Origin: Saccoglossus kowalevskii
Taxonomy: Eukaryota; Hemichordata; Enteropneusta; Harrimaniidae
NCBI RefSeq assembly: GCF_000003605.2
Contig: NW_003150758.1
Location: 1,630-28,104, forward strand
Direction: 5' to 3'
Length of the DNA stretch: 26,475 bases
Shown: piece after piece, positions 10,486 to 17,658 of the stretch
Layout of the letters: each line of letters starts with the position of its first letter
Numbering within the stretch: position 1 is the stretch's first letter
Notes under the pieces: model-generated
What the model was told of the DNA's origin: nothing
Databases searched by the model: none
Seen by the model: the letters and a program-made list of their open reading frames with translations, nothing else
Made by a program: the position numbers and the translations under genes

Positions 10486-11535
10486 GTGGAGCAACTGCCA
10501 GAAAGTGTTTTTGGTGTTGGTGATACTAATGACAGCATAGATGATCAAGGTGAGTTAGATAAAGTTGAGAATCATAAAGATGAGATTCCGTTACCAGTAA
10601 GTGATGATGAAGTATTTGACGTATTCAAATTGGGACGAGAGGAGTTAGATACAATTGCAGCAATCAAATGTAACATTGACATTGTCCTTGTAGTAGTGGT
10701 GATAGCAAATAGAGGTGTTTTTTTGTTTTGAAAGCTGGTCTATTATTTCGTCATGAACTCTGAAGCAGCTGAGGTGACTCACTTGGTGGTCCCGTTAAAG
10801 TGTAGAGGCGAGTTGTTAAGGATTACTCATGATATTCCTTTAGCTAGTCTTTTAGGTACACAAAACAAAGATTACTGGATCATGTTTATTGGCCAGGGAT
10901 ATTCTCAGATGCTGCACATTATTGCAGAATGTGTGCTGAACAATATGCTAAGAGACATGCTCATAAAAAGTGCTATGATGATATCAATGCCAATTGTGGA
11001 TGTATCATATCAGAAGGTAGCAATAGATCTGGTAGGGTCTTTACCAAGAAGTAAAACAGGTAATAAATATATATTGGTGTTGTGTGATTGTGCTACTAGA
11101 TATCCTGAATCTTTACAAATTCCAAATATGGAAGCTGAAACAGTAGTAGATTGTTTAATTGAGATTTTGTCAAGTAGGCATTCCAAAAGTGTTACTTAGT
11201 GGTCAAGGAACAAATTTTATGTCTAAACTTATAAGTGATATGTGTTTTGCTCACCGAGATGTTCCACAAGAAAGCACATGATTTGCTCCATTTAAGTTAT
11301 TATACGGAAGACATGTAAGAGAACCTCTGGCTGTGTTAAAGGGATAGTGGACGGGAGACCTCTGGCTGTTTTGAAAGAAGAGTGGAAGGGAGATATTCCA
11401 TCAAGACGTCAGAAGTTACAGGCAGAAGGACCATTTCGAATAACAAGGACAATGGCAACTGTAGATTATGAGGTGGATGTTGGTAGTCGAGGGAAAACTT
11501 GTGGAGTGTACCATATTAATATGTTGAGGCCTTGG
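10486..11535 (+). pseudogene. Integrase remnant of the retroelement, inactivated
   Basis: An acidic linker (10486-10731) leads to an H2C2 zinc-binding domain (VPLKCRGELLRITHDIPLA and, in other frames, the CRMC part), then the catalytic core beginning VAIDLVGSLPRSKTGNKYI, whose first Asp is present. The second catalytic Asp has become Gly (LLSGQGTNF at about 11190-11220). The stretch with the third catalytic acid is deleted between about 11235 and 11250. After an in-frame stop, the C-terminal GPY/F module follows (GPFRITRTMATVDYEVDVG to YHINMLRPW, 11430-11535). A short direct duplication lies at 11320-11392. The enzyme would have inserted the cDNA into the genome. Confidence 0.75.
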
Positions 11536-11760
11536 AAGAAAAGCAAGGAAACTGCATGCTTTGTGGATATAGTAGAAGTAGTCAAAGAAGAAAATGATGT
11601 ATTAGACGCATGTTTCGTCGATATAGTGGAAGAAAGAAAAAAAAGTAAGGAACATATATGACAATCTGACAAAAGTGCAGAGGTATTACAGTTACTAGAG
11701 TGTTATGGTGAGTAGTTTACATATACACCAGGACTGACTGGATTGGGGGAACATGAAGTG
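11536..11760 (+). pseudogene. Integrase tail / RT leader with a repeated ACFVDIVE unit
   Basis: After the GPY/F end the frame stays open to 11661 and encodes ACFVDIVE twice, a small internal duplication. The next bases read LLECYGE and PGLTGLGEHEVVNWKDF in another frame, which matches the usual lead-in to gypsy reverse transcriptase. It joins integrase to RT within one polyprotein region and confirms their order. Confidence 0.5.
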
Positions 11761-11769
11761 GTTAATTGG

Positions 11770-12140
11770 AAAGACTTTCCTCACGTCAGAATCCATACAA
11801 GTTACCACAAGTATAGTACACAGTAAGAGAAGAGTTAGATAAAATGCTAAAATTAGGTATTATTAGACAAACTAAAAGTCCATGGGCAATGCCGATTGTG
11901 TTAGTGGGTAAGAAAGATGGTACAGTTAGGTTAGATTATAGATCTCTTAACAGCGTCACCAAATTTGATGCTTATCCCATGGCACTTGTGGAGGATCTCA
12001 TAGAAAAGTTTTGTGATGCCTGTTATATTTATACTTTTGATTTGTCGAAAGGATACTGGCAATTCCTTTGAGTAAATCTTCCTGTGAGAAATCTACTTTC
12101 AGAACCATTTTGGTCTCTTTGAATTTCAGTGATTTCCTTT
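11770..12140 (+). pseudogene. Reverse transcriptase remnant, catalytic motif deleted
   Basis: The 11844-12071 frame reads LGIIRQTKSPWAMPIVLVGKKDG, then LDYRSLN, then TFDLSKGYWQF. These are gypsy-type RT motifs 1 to 3, including the motif A aspartate. A few residues normally found before DYR are missing. After a frame change the FRT/FGLFEFQ block appears, but the YxDD catalytic motif that should follow is absent: the sequence jumps at about 12140-12150 to the KFIPNFS connection region. It cannot make active RT. Confidence 0.8.
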
Positions 12141-12144
12141 GGCC

Positions 12145-12560
12145 ATTATCTTAAATTCATTCCTAACTTCCTCTGAAATTGTTTTTTATTTGACAGAGTT
12201 AACAAAGAAGAAGTGTTCAAATCAAGTAATATGAACTGAAGAATGTGAGACATTATTTTGTAAATTGAAGCAAGCATTTACATATGGTCCTGTGTTGCAT
12301 AATCCAGATTATACCAAAGCTTTTGTCTTGCAGGTTGATGATTGTGATCGTGGTATTGGTGGGATGTTAAGTCGAAATAATGACAAAGGAGAAGAACATC
12401 CCATAGTATACATTAGTAGGAAATTGTTGCTTCGTGAAATGAATTATGCAACTATCGTGAAGGAGTGTTTGGCTATTATTTGGGCAGTGGAAGCATTATA
12501 GCCATATTTGTATGGTAGAGCATTTACTGGCCAAATTGACCATCATCCTTTAAAATCGTA
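12145..12560 (+). pseudogene. RT connection and RNase H remnant
   Basis: HYLKFIPNF and LTELTKKK blocks (12145-12215) are followed by the 12265-12501 frame with KQAFTYGPVLHNPDYTKAF, VDDCDRGIGGMLS, HPIVYISRKL and ATIVKECLAIIWAVEAL, the gypsy RNase H pattern. A stop then interrupts it before YLYGRAFTGQIDHHPLKS (12502-12555). RNase H would have removed the RNA template during reverse transcription. No further pol sequence follows. Confidence 0.75.
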
Positions 12561-12791
12561 GACTTATACGTTGGAGTCTGTGTGCGGCTTGGTGCTTTAC
12601 TGTCACCTAAATATTATGTGCTAGATATTAAGTTAATCCAGGTATTGTAGCACAGCTCAATTTTCTTATAGTAATATTCTGATTTAGAATTGCTTGCTGG
12701 TGTTAATGATTATTAATATACTTGAACTAGTCATTATTGTGTATTTTGAAGTGTATTTCAAAGTTTTTGAAACTGAATTTTCATCCTCTAT

Positions 12792-12804
12792 AAGGGGAAA
12801 GGAA
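12792..12804 (+). other. Polypurine tract before the 3' LTR
   Basis: AAGGGGAAAGGAA sits immediately before TGTGATAATTTG. This is the expected position and composition for the plus-strand primer of an LTR retrotransposon, and it fixes the start of the 3' LTR. Confidence 0.7.
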
Positions 12805-12950
12805 TGTGATAATTTGAGGCGTTTAGTTTAGTTATTTGCATAATTGTATGTAACATCTCTTGAGGTCTCAGTGTCAGGCCTAGCAGTGAGTATTAAACAT
12901 CTTAGTTACAAGTGCTTCTCTCCAGTGCGTTATTCTTCTCCCGGATTTGG
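12805..12950 (+). repeat. Probable 3' LTR (diverged)
   Basis: Begins TGTGATAATTTGAGGCG after the purine tract and shares ordered blocks with 9064-9210. The right limit is uncertain. It is followed by TTGGTGACC, which would suit a primer-binding site; this could mean a tandem or nested copy once followed, or be chance. Confidence 0.55.
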
Positions 12951-12955
12951 TGACC

Positions 12956-13870
12956 AATACTCACATGATTCACTCTACCTTGAGAAGTCTGTGCACAGTT
13001 TACAGTCTTATATTTAATTTTGTTCCATAATTGTTGTCAGCATAAATACGTTAGCAGACAGCCATGATCATTGTGCACCACAAACGGTCCGGCGTATCAA
13101 TTCAAGAATTCAATTATATTCAATTATATTCAATTATATTCAATTATATTATATTATATTATATTATATTATCGCGGAACACCTGAAATTCTAAATGATT
13201 TTTTCGTTAAAATGGCCGACGAAATTTTACGAAATAAAATTTTATTTTATATCGTCTGATATAGCAATAATAATATCTTATAGACCAGGAAAGCTTTACA
13301 CCCGAAGCACAGTCTATGCTTATGAAAACAAAGGAAACTTCGATTTTTGCTTAAATTTGTGTTGGATTTTGGTATTTTACAGAGCAAAATATGCATATTT
13401 AAAAGTTAAAAAAACAAAAAAAAACTATTTATTTATTTTTTCATCATGTATTTTAATTTATATATCAGCATTTTCACAAATTTAACTTTTTTGATTTGCT
13501 GAACAAAAACTGTCACTGCTCTTTGTACTAATTGCTGTGTTGTCTTTCCGTCTCCTGTTATAATTAGATAAATCCAGTAAATATCTTATACAATAGTGAC
13601 TTCAGACTTTAAATAAAATAATCTGATATCAGTTTAAAACTTAACTGTATAATTGGGGTTCTAGCCGCATTGCATAATCTGTTAGTTATTTGGCAACTTT
13701 AACCTCAAAATATTTAGCCTATAACATTTTTTGCATCAACAAATTTATAGGCAATATAGGTAATAGTTATTATTAAGAACACATTTGTACGATTAACTTC
13801 TTTATCGTTCTGAAATATTTTTTTTTTAAATATATGCATGAGAGCGTGTGTGAATTCTGGAAAACATGAT
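12956..13870. other. Intergenic DNA right of the retroelement
   Basis: Very AT-rich. Apart from the microsatellite at 13111-13173 I see no gene or known repeat. Open frames at 13195-13485 are low-complexity (Lys/Phe/Ile/Tyr-rich) and follow from base composition. Confidence 0.5.
13111..13173. repeat. Microsatellite: CAATTATATT x4 running into (ATATT)n
   Basis: Four perfect copies of the 10-mer CAATTATATT (13111-13150) pass without a break into ATATT pentamers to about 13173. The pentamer is the right half of the decamer, so one repeat grew out of the other, probably by replication slippage. Confidence 0.95.
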
Positions 13871-13872
13871 AT

Positions 13873-13950
13873 CAAAAACAGGGTGACCCCCCCTCTTCGA
13901 AAAATCAAAAAACAGGTTAACCCCCCTACTGATCCACCGACCCCCCCTAG
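13873..13950 (-). repeat. C-tract block (G-runs on the minus strand), likely repeat family
   Basis: Three C-runs of 7, 6 and 7 bases (13887-13893, 13921-13926, 13941-13947) lie within 61 bp. The first two follow near-copies of AAACAGGGTGA / AAACAGGTTAA. On the minus strand the G-runs could form a quadruplex if one run supplies two strands. The minus-strand open frame across it (13714-13992) is rich in Gly and Leu because of these runs and is not convincing as protein. Confidence 0.5.
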
Positions 13951-13959
13951 GCCGAAGTA

Positions 13960-14290
13960 ACTGACCAATCCCTTACGCGGGAGGGTCGTCACTTGCGCAC
14001 GCGCGGAAATTGAGTCCCAAGCAACAATAACAACACACGTTAAAAAGACAAAGGCTCAGGGGTAGACGCTTGTTTGTAAACAATGGCACGCTATGGCCAT
14101 CTGACGCATGCGCTTTAAAGGTATGTGAACATATAACGCAAGGTCACTGTTTATTAAAGGGCGGCAGTCGTCGTGCCGCGTCCTGTTTGATATGGGACTC
14201 ATAGCGACGTATACAACGCGTGTAAAATACATTGTTTATTTACATGAAATTCGAACACGCGCTGCGCGACGACCAGCGGGCTTTAATCAA
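13960..14290. promoter_or_regulatory. CpG-rich block with NRF1-type sites
   Basis: This stretch is clearly richer in G+C and CG dinucleotides than the surroundings (gcgcacgcgcgg, acgcatgcgc, cgtcgtgccgcg, gcgctgcgcgacg). TGCGCACGCGCG at 13994-14005 fits the NRF1 consensus exactly, and CGCATGCGC at 14105-14113 fits in part. It may be a promoter-type CpG island. No matching gene is visible, although the assembly gap starts 300 bp to the right. It could also belong to a transposon. Confidence 0.3.
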
Positions 14291-14601
14291 AGAATTAATA
14301 CGACTGAGATGCTTTACGTTATCGCAGTGACTTGTGTATTTGAAAATGACAGGGTCATTTTTCAATGATCTTGTTATTCTTTCAGGGTTTAGCAATCGCA
14401 ATGTCAACTGTGAATGTATGCACACTCATTCAGAGGTCAGTGTGACATTAAATTGTTATAAGTTCATGACCTCCTTAGCTCACTCGCACCACGGTTGTTA
14501 ATACAGAACGGCTGAACGTATTCTATTATTTCGTACATAGCACTGAGACAGGTAAAGGTTATATAGCGTTTTGATCGCCACTGTCTAGAGTAGTCAGTGT
14601 T
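14291..14601. other. Unique-looking DNA left of the gap
   Basis: No gene, repeat or motif recognised between the CpG-rich block and the run of Ns. Confidence 0.4.
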
Positions 14602-15195
14602 NNNNNNNNNNNNNNNNNNNNNNNNNNNNNNNNNNNNNNNNNNNNNNNNNNNNNNNNNNNNNNNNNNNNNNNNNNNNNNNNNNNNNNNNNNNNNNNNNNN
14701 NNNNNNNNNNNNNNNNNNNNNNNNNNNNNNNNNNNNNNNNNNNNNNNNNNNNNNNNNNNNNNNNNNNNNNNNNNNNNNNNNNNNNNNNNNNNNNNNNNNN
14801 NNNNNNNNNNNNNNNNNNNNNNNNNNNNNNNNNNNNNNNNNNNNNNNNNNNNNNNNNNNNNNNNNNNNNNNNNNNNNNNNNNNNNNNNNNNNNNNNNNNN
14901 NNNNNNNNNNNNNNNNNNNNNNNNNNNNNNNNNNNNNNNNNNNNNNNNNNNNNNNNNNNNNNNNNNNNNNNNNNNNNNNNNNNNNNNNNNNNNNNNNNNN
15001 NNNNNNNNNNNNNNNNNNNNNNNNNNNNNNNNNNNNNNNNNNNNNNNNNNNNNNNNNNNNNNNNNNNNNNNNNNNNNNNNNNNNNNNNNNNNNNNNNNNN
15101 NNNNNNNNNNNNNNNNNNNNNNNNNNNNNNNNNNNNNNNNNNNNNNNNNNNNNNNNNNNNNNNNNNNNNNNNNNNNNNNNNNNNNNNNNNNNNNN
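14602..15195. other. Assembly gap (594 Ns)
   Basis: A run of 594 undetermined bases. Open frames that cross it are artefacts. The sequence to its right is repeat-rich, which probably explains why the assembly failed here. Confidence 1.
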
Positions 15196-15261
15196 CAGGG
15201 CTAAGTCGGAAGATATATTTGTAGATAAACATATAAGTATACGTATGATATGTGAATCATA

Positions 15262-15342
15262 ATCCGTGAATTTTTGCTTTCGATTTTGCAAAATTCTAAA
15301 GCCCTCGTTGCAAAACTTCCCCTTTACTTTCGTATACAGCAA
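15262..15342 (+). repeat. Repeat motif copy A (same orientation as copy C)
   Basis: Contains TTTTTGCTTTCGATTTTGCAA and ends CCTTTACTTTCGTATACAGC. It matches 16090-16175 in direct orientation and 15455-15535 in inverted orientation, with scattered differences. It begins 67 bp after the gap. Confidence 0.6.
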
Positions 15343-15435
15343 TGAGATGAGTTTTAAAGGACAATAATTAATACACAGACATGACCTTTAAAATAAGCAT
15401 TAAGTGTTCGATTCTGTTCATAACACTCTCAACTG

Positions 15436-15550
15436 GTACGTGTTACGCTGTGCTGAAGTAAGGGGGAGTATTGCAACGGGGTTTTCAACTTTTTCGAATT
15501 TTACAAAATCGAAATCAGAAACTCACGTTTGTAAGCCACTACTGCATTAA
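15436..15550 (-). repeat. Repeat motif copy B (inverted)
   Basis: Its reverse complement matches copy C over about 110 bp, including GGCTTACAAACGTGAGTTT and CCGTTGCAATAC. With copy C it forms a terminal-inverted-repeat-like pair around 15551-16067. That interval contains one copy of the 291-bp LTR-like repeat. Confidence 0.65.
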
Positions 15551-15640
15551 ATAGGTACTCTTCCGACACAAAAAATGTAAGTCATCGAACCCCGTTGATA
15601 TTTGTTTTCCGGTCTTCTTTTGATAAACGGTGAATATAGC

Positions 15641-15931
15641 AGTGAACAGGTAATAGTGTAGACTGGCAAAGTCGGGACTTTTTAATTTTAATTAATTGTC
15701 AATTTACGCCACTTTGTGTGTTTATTGTATTTACAATCATGTTAACGCCCTCTTGTGTTCGCTTTACATTTTGCTACGCATGCTCTGTTCTCTCGTTGTG
15801 TTTTCCCCGCCATGTTGGTTCTGTTTTCCCGTTGAGAAATAAACGGAGTTACTCGCTCGTTAGCGCTCCAACTGAAGTGTCTGGTTGTAGTCCAAGCATT
15901 GTATACAAAAGGTCTGTGTCCATACTGGCGT
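15641..15931 (+). repeat. 291-bp LTR-like repeat, copy 1
   Basis: Matches 16702-16992 with two substitutions and no indels. Inside are GAGAAATAAACGGAGTT (a polyadenylation-type AATAAA) and a T/C-rich first half, as in an LTR. An open frame starting MFIVFTIMLTP occurs in both copies because the DNA is duplicated, not because there is evidence of a gene. To the right the copies diverge: here TTAGTCTTTTT follows, with no primer-binding-type sequence. Confidence 0.85.
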
Positions 15932-16067
15932 TAGTCTTTTTCTTTTTAAAAGGACTTAAAACAATTTGCCAGTCTAGTGATAGTGTTGCAGATTTCATTT
16001 GTATGATGAGACCACCCTCCCAGCCAGCCAACCTCTGACAGTTTCACGATTCAGTCTATATCGCGAA

Positions 16068-16188
16068 ATGTAATACAGCAGTGGTTTACAAACGTGAGTT
16101 TTTGCTTTCCAATTTTGTGAAACCTGGGAATGATGAAAATTCCGTTGCAATACCCTCTTACTTTCGTGTACAGCGATACACATGCCTG
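16068..16188 (+). repeat. Repeat motif copy C
   Basis: Third copy of the ~100-bp motif (GTTTACAAACGTGAGTTTTT, then CCGTTGCAATACCCTCTTAC). Direct relative to copy A and inverted relative to copy B. Confidence 0.65.
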
Positions 16189-16641
16189 CTGAATGAGGTT
16201 TGTTCAATGGCTCTCTTGTGCATTTGCAATTTAAAGCAATCATTGGATTGAATAGGTCGATGTGATTATTGTGTTTGTTTTGTTTGCTGCCTGCGTATTT
16301 GTGTGAAATCATTATCGCGTATTTGTAAATTATTGATTTTAACGATTTTAATTTGTATGGACAATTTTGAATGTCGATTTGAATTGATTGTCAACAACTT
16401 TGAAATTTGTGTTTTAAGTTTTAAATTTTCACTGTATATCGTTTTTGGGGGGGGATTGAATGAACGCGAAATGGATAGATATTACAGAAAATGAAGCCGC
16501 GGGAATTGATGACACATAGAAATGTTGTAGATAAGCGGAGACGATTCTTCAGGACCTGCATTTTATCGAACCAACCTAATTTTGTCATATATATATTTCA
16601 AACTTTTGATCGCTCATTGGTTCTAGGGAGGTAAAAAAAAA
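16189..16641. other. AT-rich stretch within the repeat nest
   Basis: No gene found. It contains a G8 run near 16446 and an A9 run just before the 61-bp repeat. Confidence 0.4.
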
Positions 16642-16702
16642 CACCGATATCATGTTTGCACTTCGCGGGAAGCTACATACCACAGCACTACACTAAACTA
16701 TA
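16642..16702 (+). repeat. 61-bp perfect direct repeat, left copy
   Basis: Begins CACCGATATCATG and ends CACTAAACTATA. Identical to 17125-17185. Together the copies flank 422 bp that hold the second 291-bp repeat, like an unusually long target-site duplication. Confidence 0.95.
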
Positions 16703-16992
16703 GTGAACAGGTAATAGTGTAGACTGGCAAAGTCGGGACTTTTTAATTTTCATTAATTGTCAATTTACGCCACTTTGTGTGTTTATTGTATTTACAATCA
16801 TGTTAACGCCCTCTTGTGTTCGCTTTACATTTTGCTACGCATGCTCTGTTCTCTCGTTGTGTTTTCCCCGCCATGTTGGTTCTGTTTTCCCGTTGAGAAA
16901 TAAACGGAGTTACTCGCTCGTTAGCGCTCCAACTGAAGTGTCTGGTTGTAGTCCAAGCATTGTATACAACAGGTCTGTGTCCATACTGGCGT
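16702..16992 (+). repeat. 291-bp LTR-like repeat, copy 2, followed by a PBS-like sequence
   Basis: Differs from copy 1 at two positions. It is followed directly by TGGTGGCAGCG (16992-17002), which resembles the primer-binding sites next to 5' LTRs of some metazoan LTR retrotransposons. About 120 bp of further sequence runs to the right 61-bp repeat. No coding domain or polypurine tract is visible, so this is at most an LTR plus a stub of internal sequence. Confidence 0.8.
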
Positions 16993-17124
16993 GGTGGCAG
17001 CGTCCTTCGGATCTCACAAGCCTGCTATACACGTACGGACTTTACACACGCATATTGTGTACAGCCAGTCAGTCAATATATCGACTGGATAATACTGACG
17101 TTGATTTCGTTAAGCAATACTAAT

Positions 17125-17185
17125 CACCGATATCATGTTTGCACTTCGCGGGAAGCTACATACCACAGCACTACACTAAACTATA
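17125..17185 (+). repeat. 61-bp perfect direct repeat, right copy
   Basis: Exact copy of 16642-16702. After it the sequence continues with ATGGTTAGAAAC and is apparently unique. Confidence 0.95.
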
Positions 17186-17556
17186 ATGGTTAGAAACTAA
17201 ATTAAAGCAGAGTGATAATATACGCCATCATGTATACATTGGTATCGCTCATTGTACTTGAATAAGGAGGCATTAGGAGGAATCGAAATGGCGAGACAAA
17301 GGGCGTGATGGCCAATAATTGTATTGCGAGCTTTAAAATTAAAGAGTTAATGTGCGACTCAAAGAAACTGACTTTGTGTGAATGATTTTTTGTTCCGTTA
17401 TCACATCTAATGGTACCCGTGTATTAGTGAATGCTAGAAGTTTTCTCTCTTATTTCACAGCTTACCAAATGCGTTCACTGGATGCTGTAATGCCTAGTTA
17501 AAATACTATTAGTTAGGAATGAGTGTGAATTGACTTATAGTGTTCCCTTCTAATTG
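17186..17556. other. Upstream region of P450 gene 2
   Basis: AT-rich; no gene or repeat recognised. Promoter elements for gene 2, or a non-coding first exon, could lie here or further left, but none is distinctive. Confidence 0.4.
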
Positions 17557-17559
17557 TAT

Positions 17560-17594
<35 letters not shown>

Positions 17595-17598
17595 TTTT
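17557..17598. repeat. (TATT)n microsatellite
   Basis: About ten perfect TATT units, followed by ttctctttactttctttttgcag. The repeat extends the pyrimidine-rich tract leading to the AG 38 nt before the gene 2 ATG, so length changes could affect splicing there. Confidence 0.95.
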
Positions 17599-17620
17599 TC
17601 TCTTTACTTTCTTTTTGCAG

Positions 17621-17658
17621 ACTTAAATTAGTTTATATTTGCTTGATTTTATATCATC
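17621..17658 (+). promoter_or_regulatory. 5' leader of P450 gene 2 with upstream 3' splice-site signal
   Basis: ctctttactttctttttgcag ends at 17620. This is a textbook polypyrimidine tract plus CAG, 38 nt before the ATG and equivalent to the signals in genes 1 and 3. It is the strongest of the three and best supports a spliced 5' leader. Confidence 0.55.

Larger units (their letters stand above)
9064..12955 (+). mobile_element. Decayed Ty3/gypsy-type LTR retrotransposon with integrase before reverse transcriptase (Gmr1-like)
   Basis: Diverged direct repeats sit at both ends. The 3' one begins TGTGATAATTTGAGG right after a purine tract (about 12792-12804), and the 5' one begins TGTGATGAGTTGAGG at 9064. 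Between them, in order, are remnants of gag, a CCHC knuckle, an aspartic protease DTG motif, integrase (zinc-binding, core, GPY/F end), reverse transcriptase and RNase H. Each piece resembles Ty3/gypsy proteins, but integrase lies upstream of RT as in Ty1/copia. That combination is known from the Gmr1 group of deuterostome elements. Many frameshifts, stop codons and internal deletions make it non-autonomous. It lies in the same orientation as the P450 genes, between genes 1 and 2. Confidence 0.82.

Noticed and set aside
13714-13992. 92-codon minus-strand frame rich in Gly and Leu
   Set aside because: The composition comes from the three G-runs of a repeat. No splice sites, motif or start context support a gene.
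14464-15342. Long open frames across 14464-15342 on both strands
   Set aside because: They are open only because the Ns cannot produce stop codons.
15718-16038. Open frame MFIVFTIMLTP..., repeated at 16779-17123, as a duplicated gene
   Set aside because: Both frames lie in the 291-bp LTR-like repeat and diverge exactly where the DNA repeat ends. No domain is visible, and the identical protein follows from the DNA duplication.
15641-16992. Simple LTR pair with copy 1 as 5' LTR and copy 2 as 3' LTR
   Set aside because: The 770 bp between them has no primer-binding site after copy 1 and no purine tract before copy 2, and a PBS-like sequence follows copy 2 instead.
17557-17598. CRISPR-like or regulatory array
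   Set aside because: A plain TATT microsatellite with no spacers, in a eukaryotic context.
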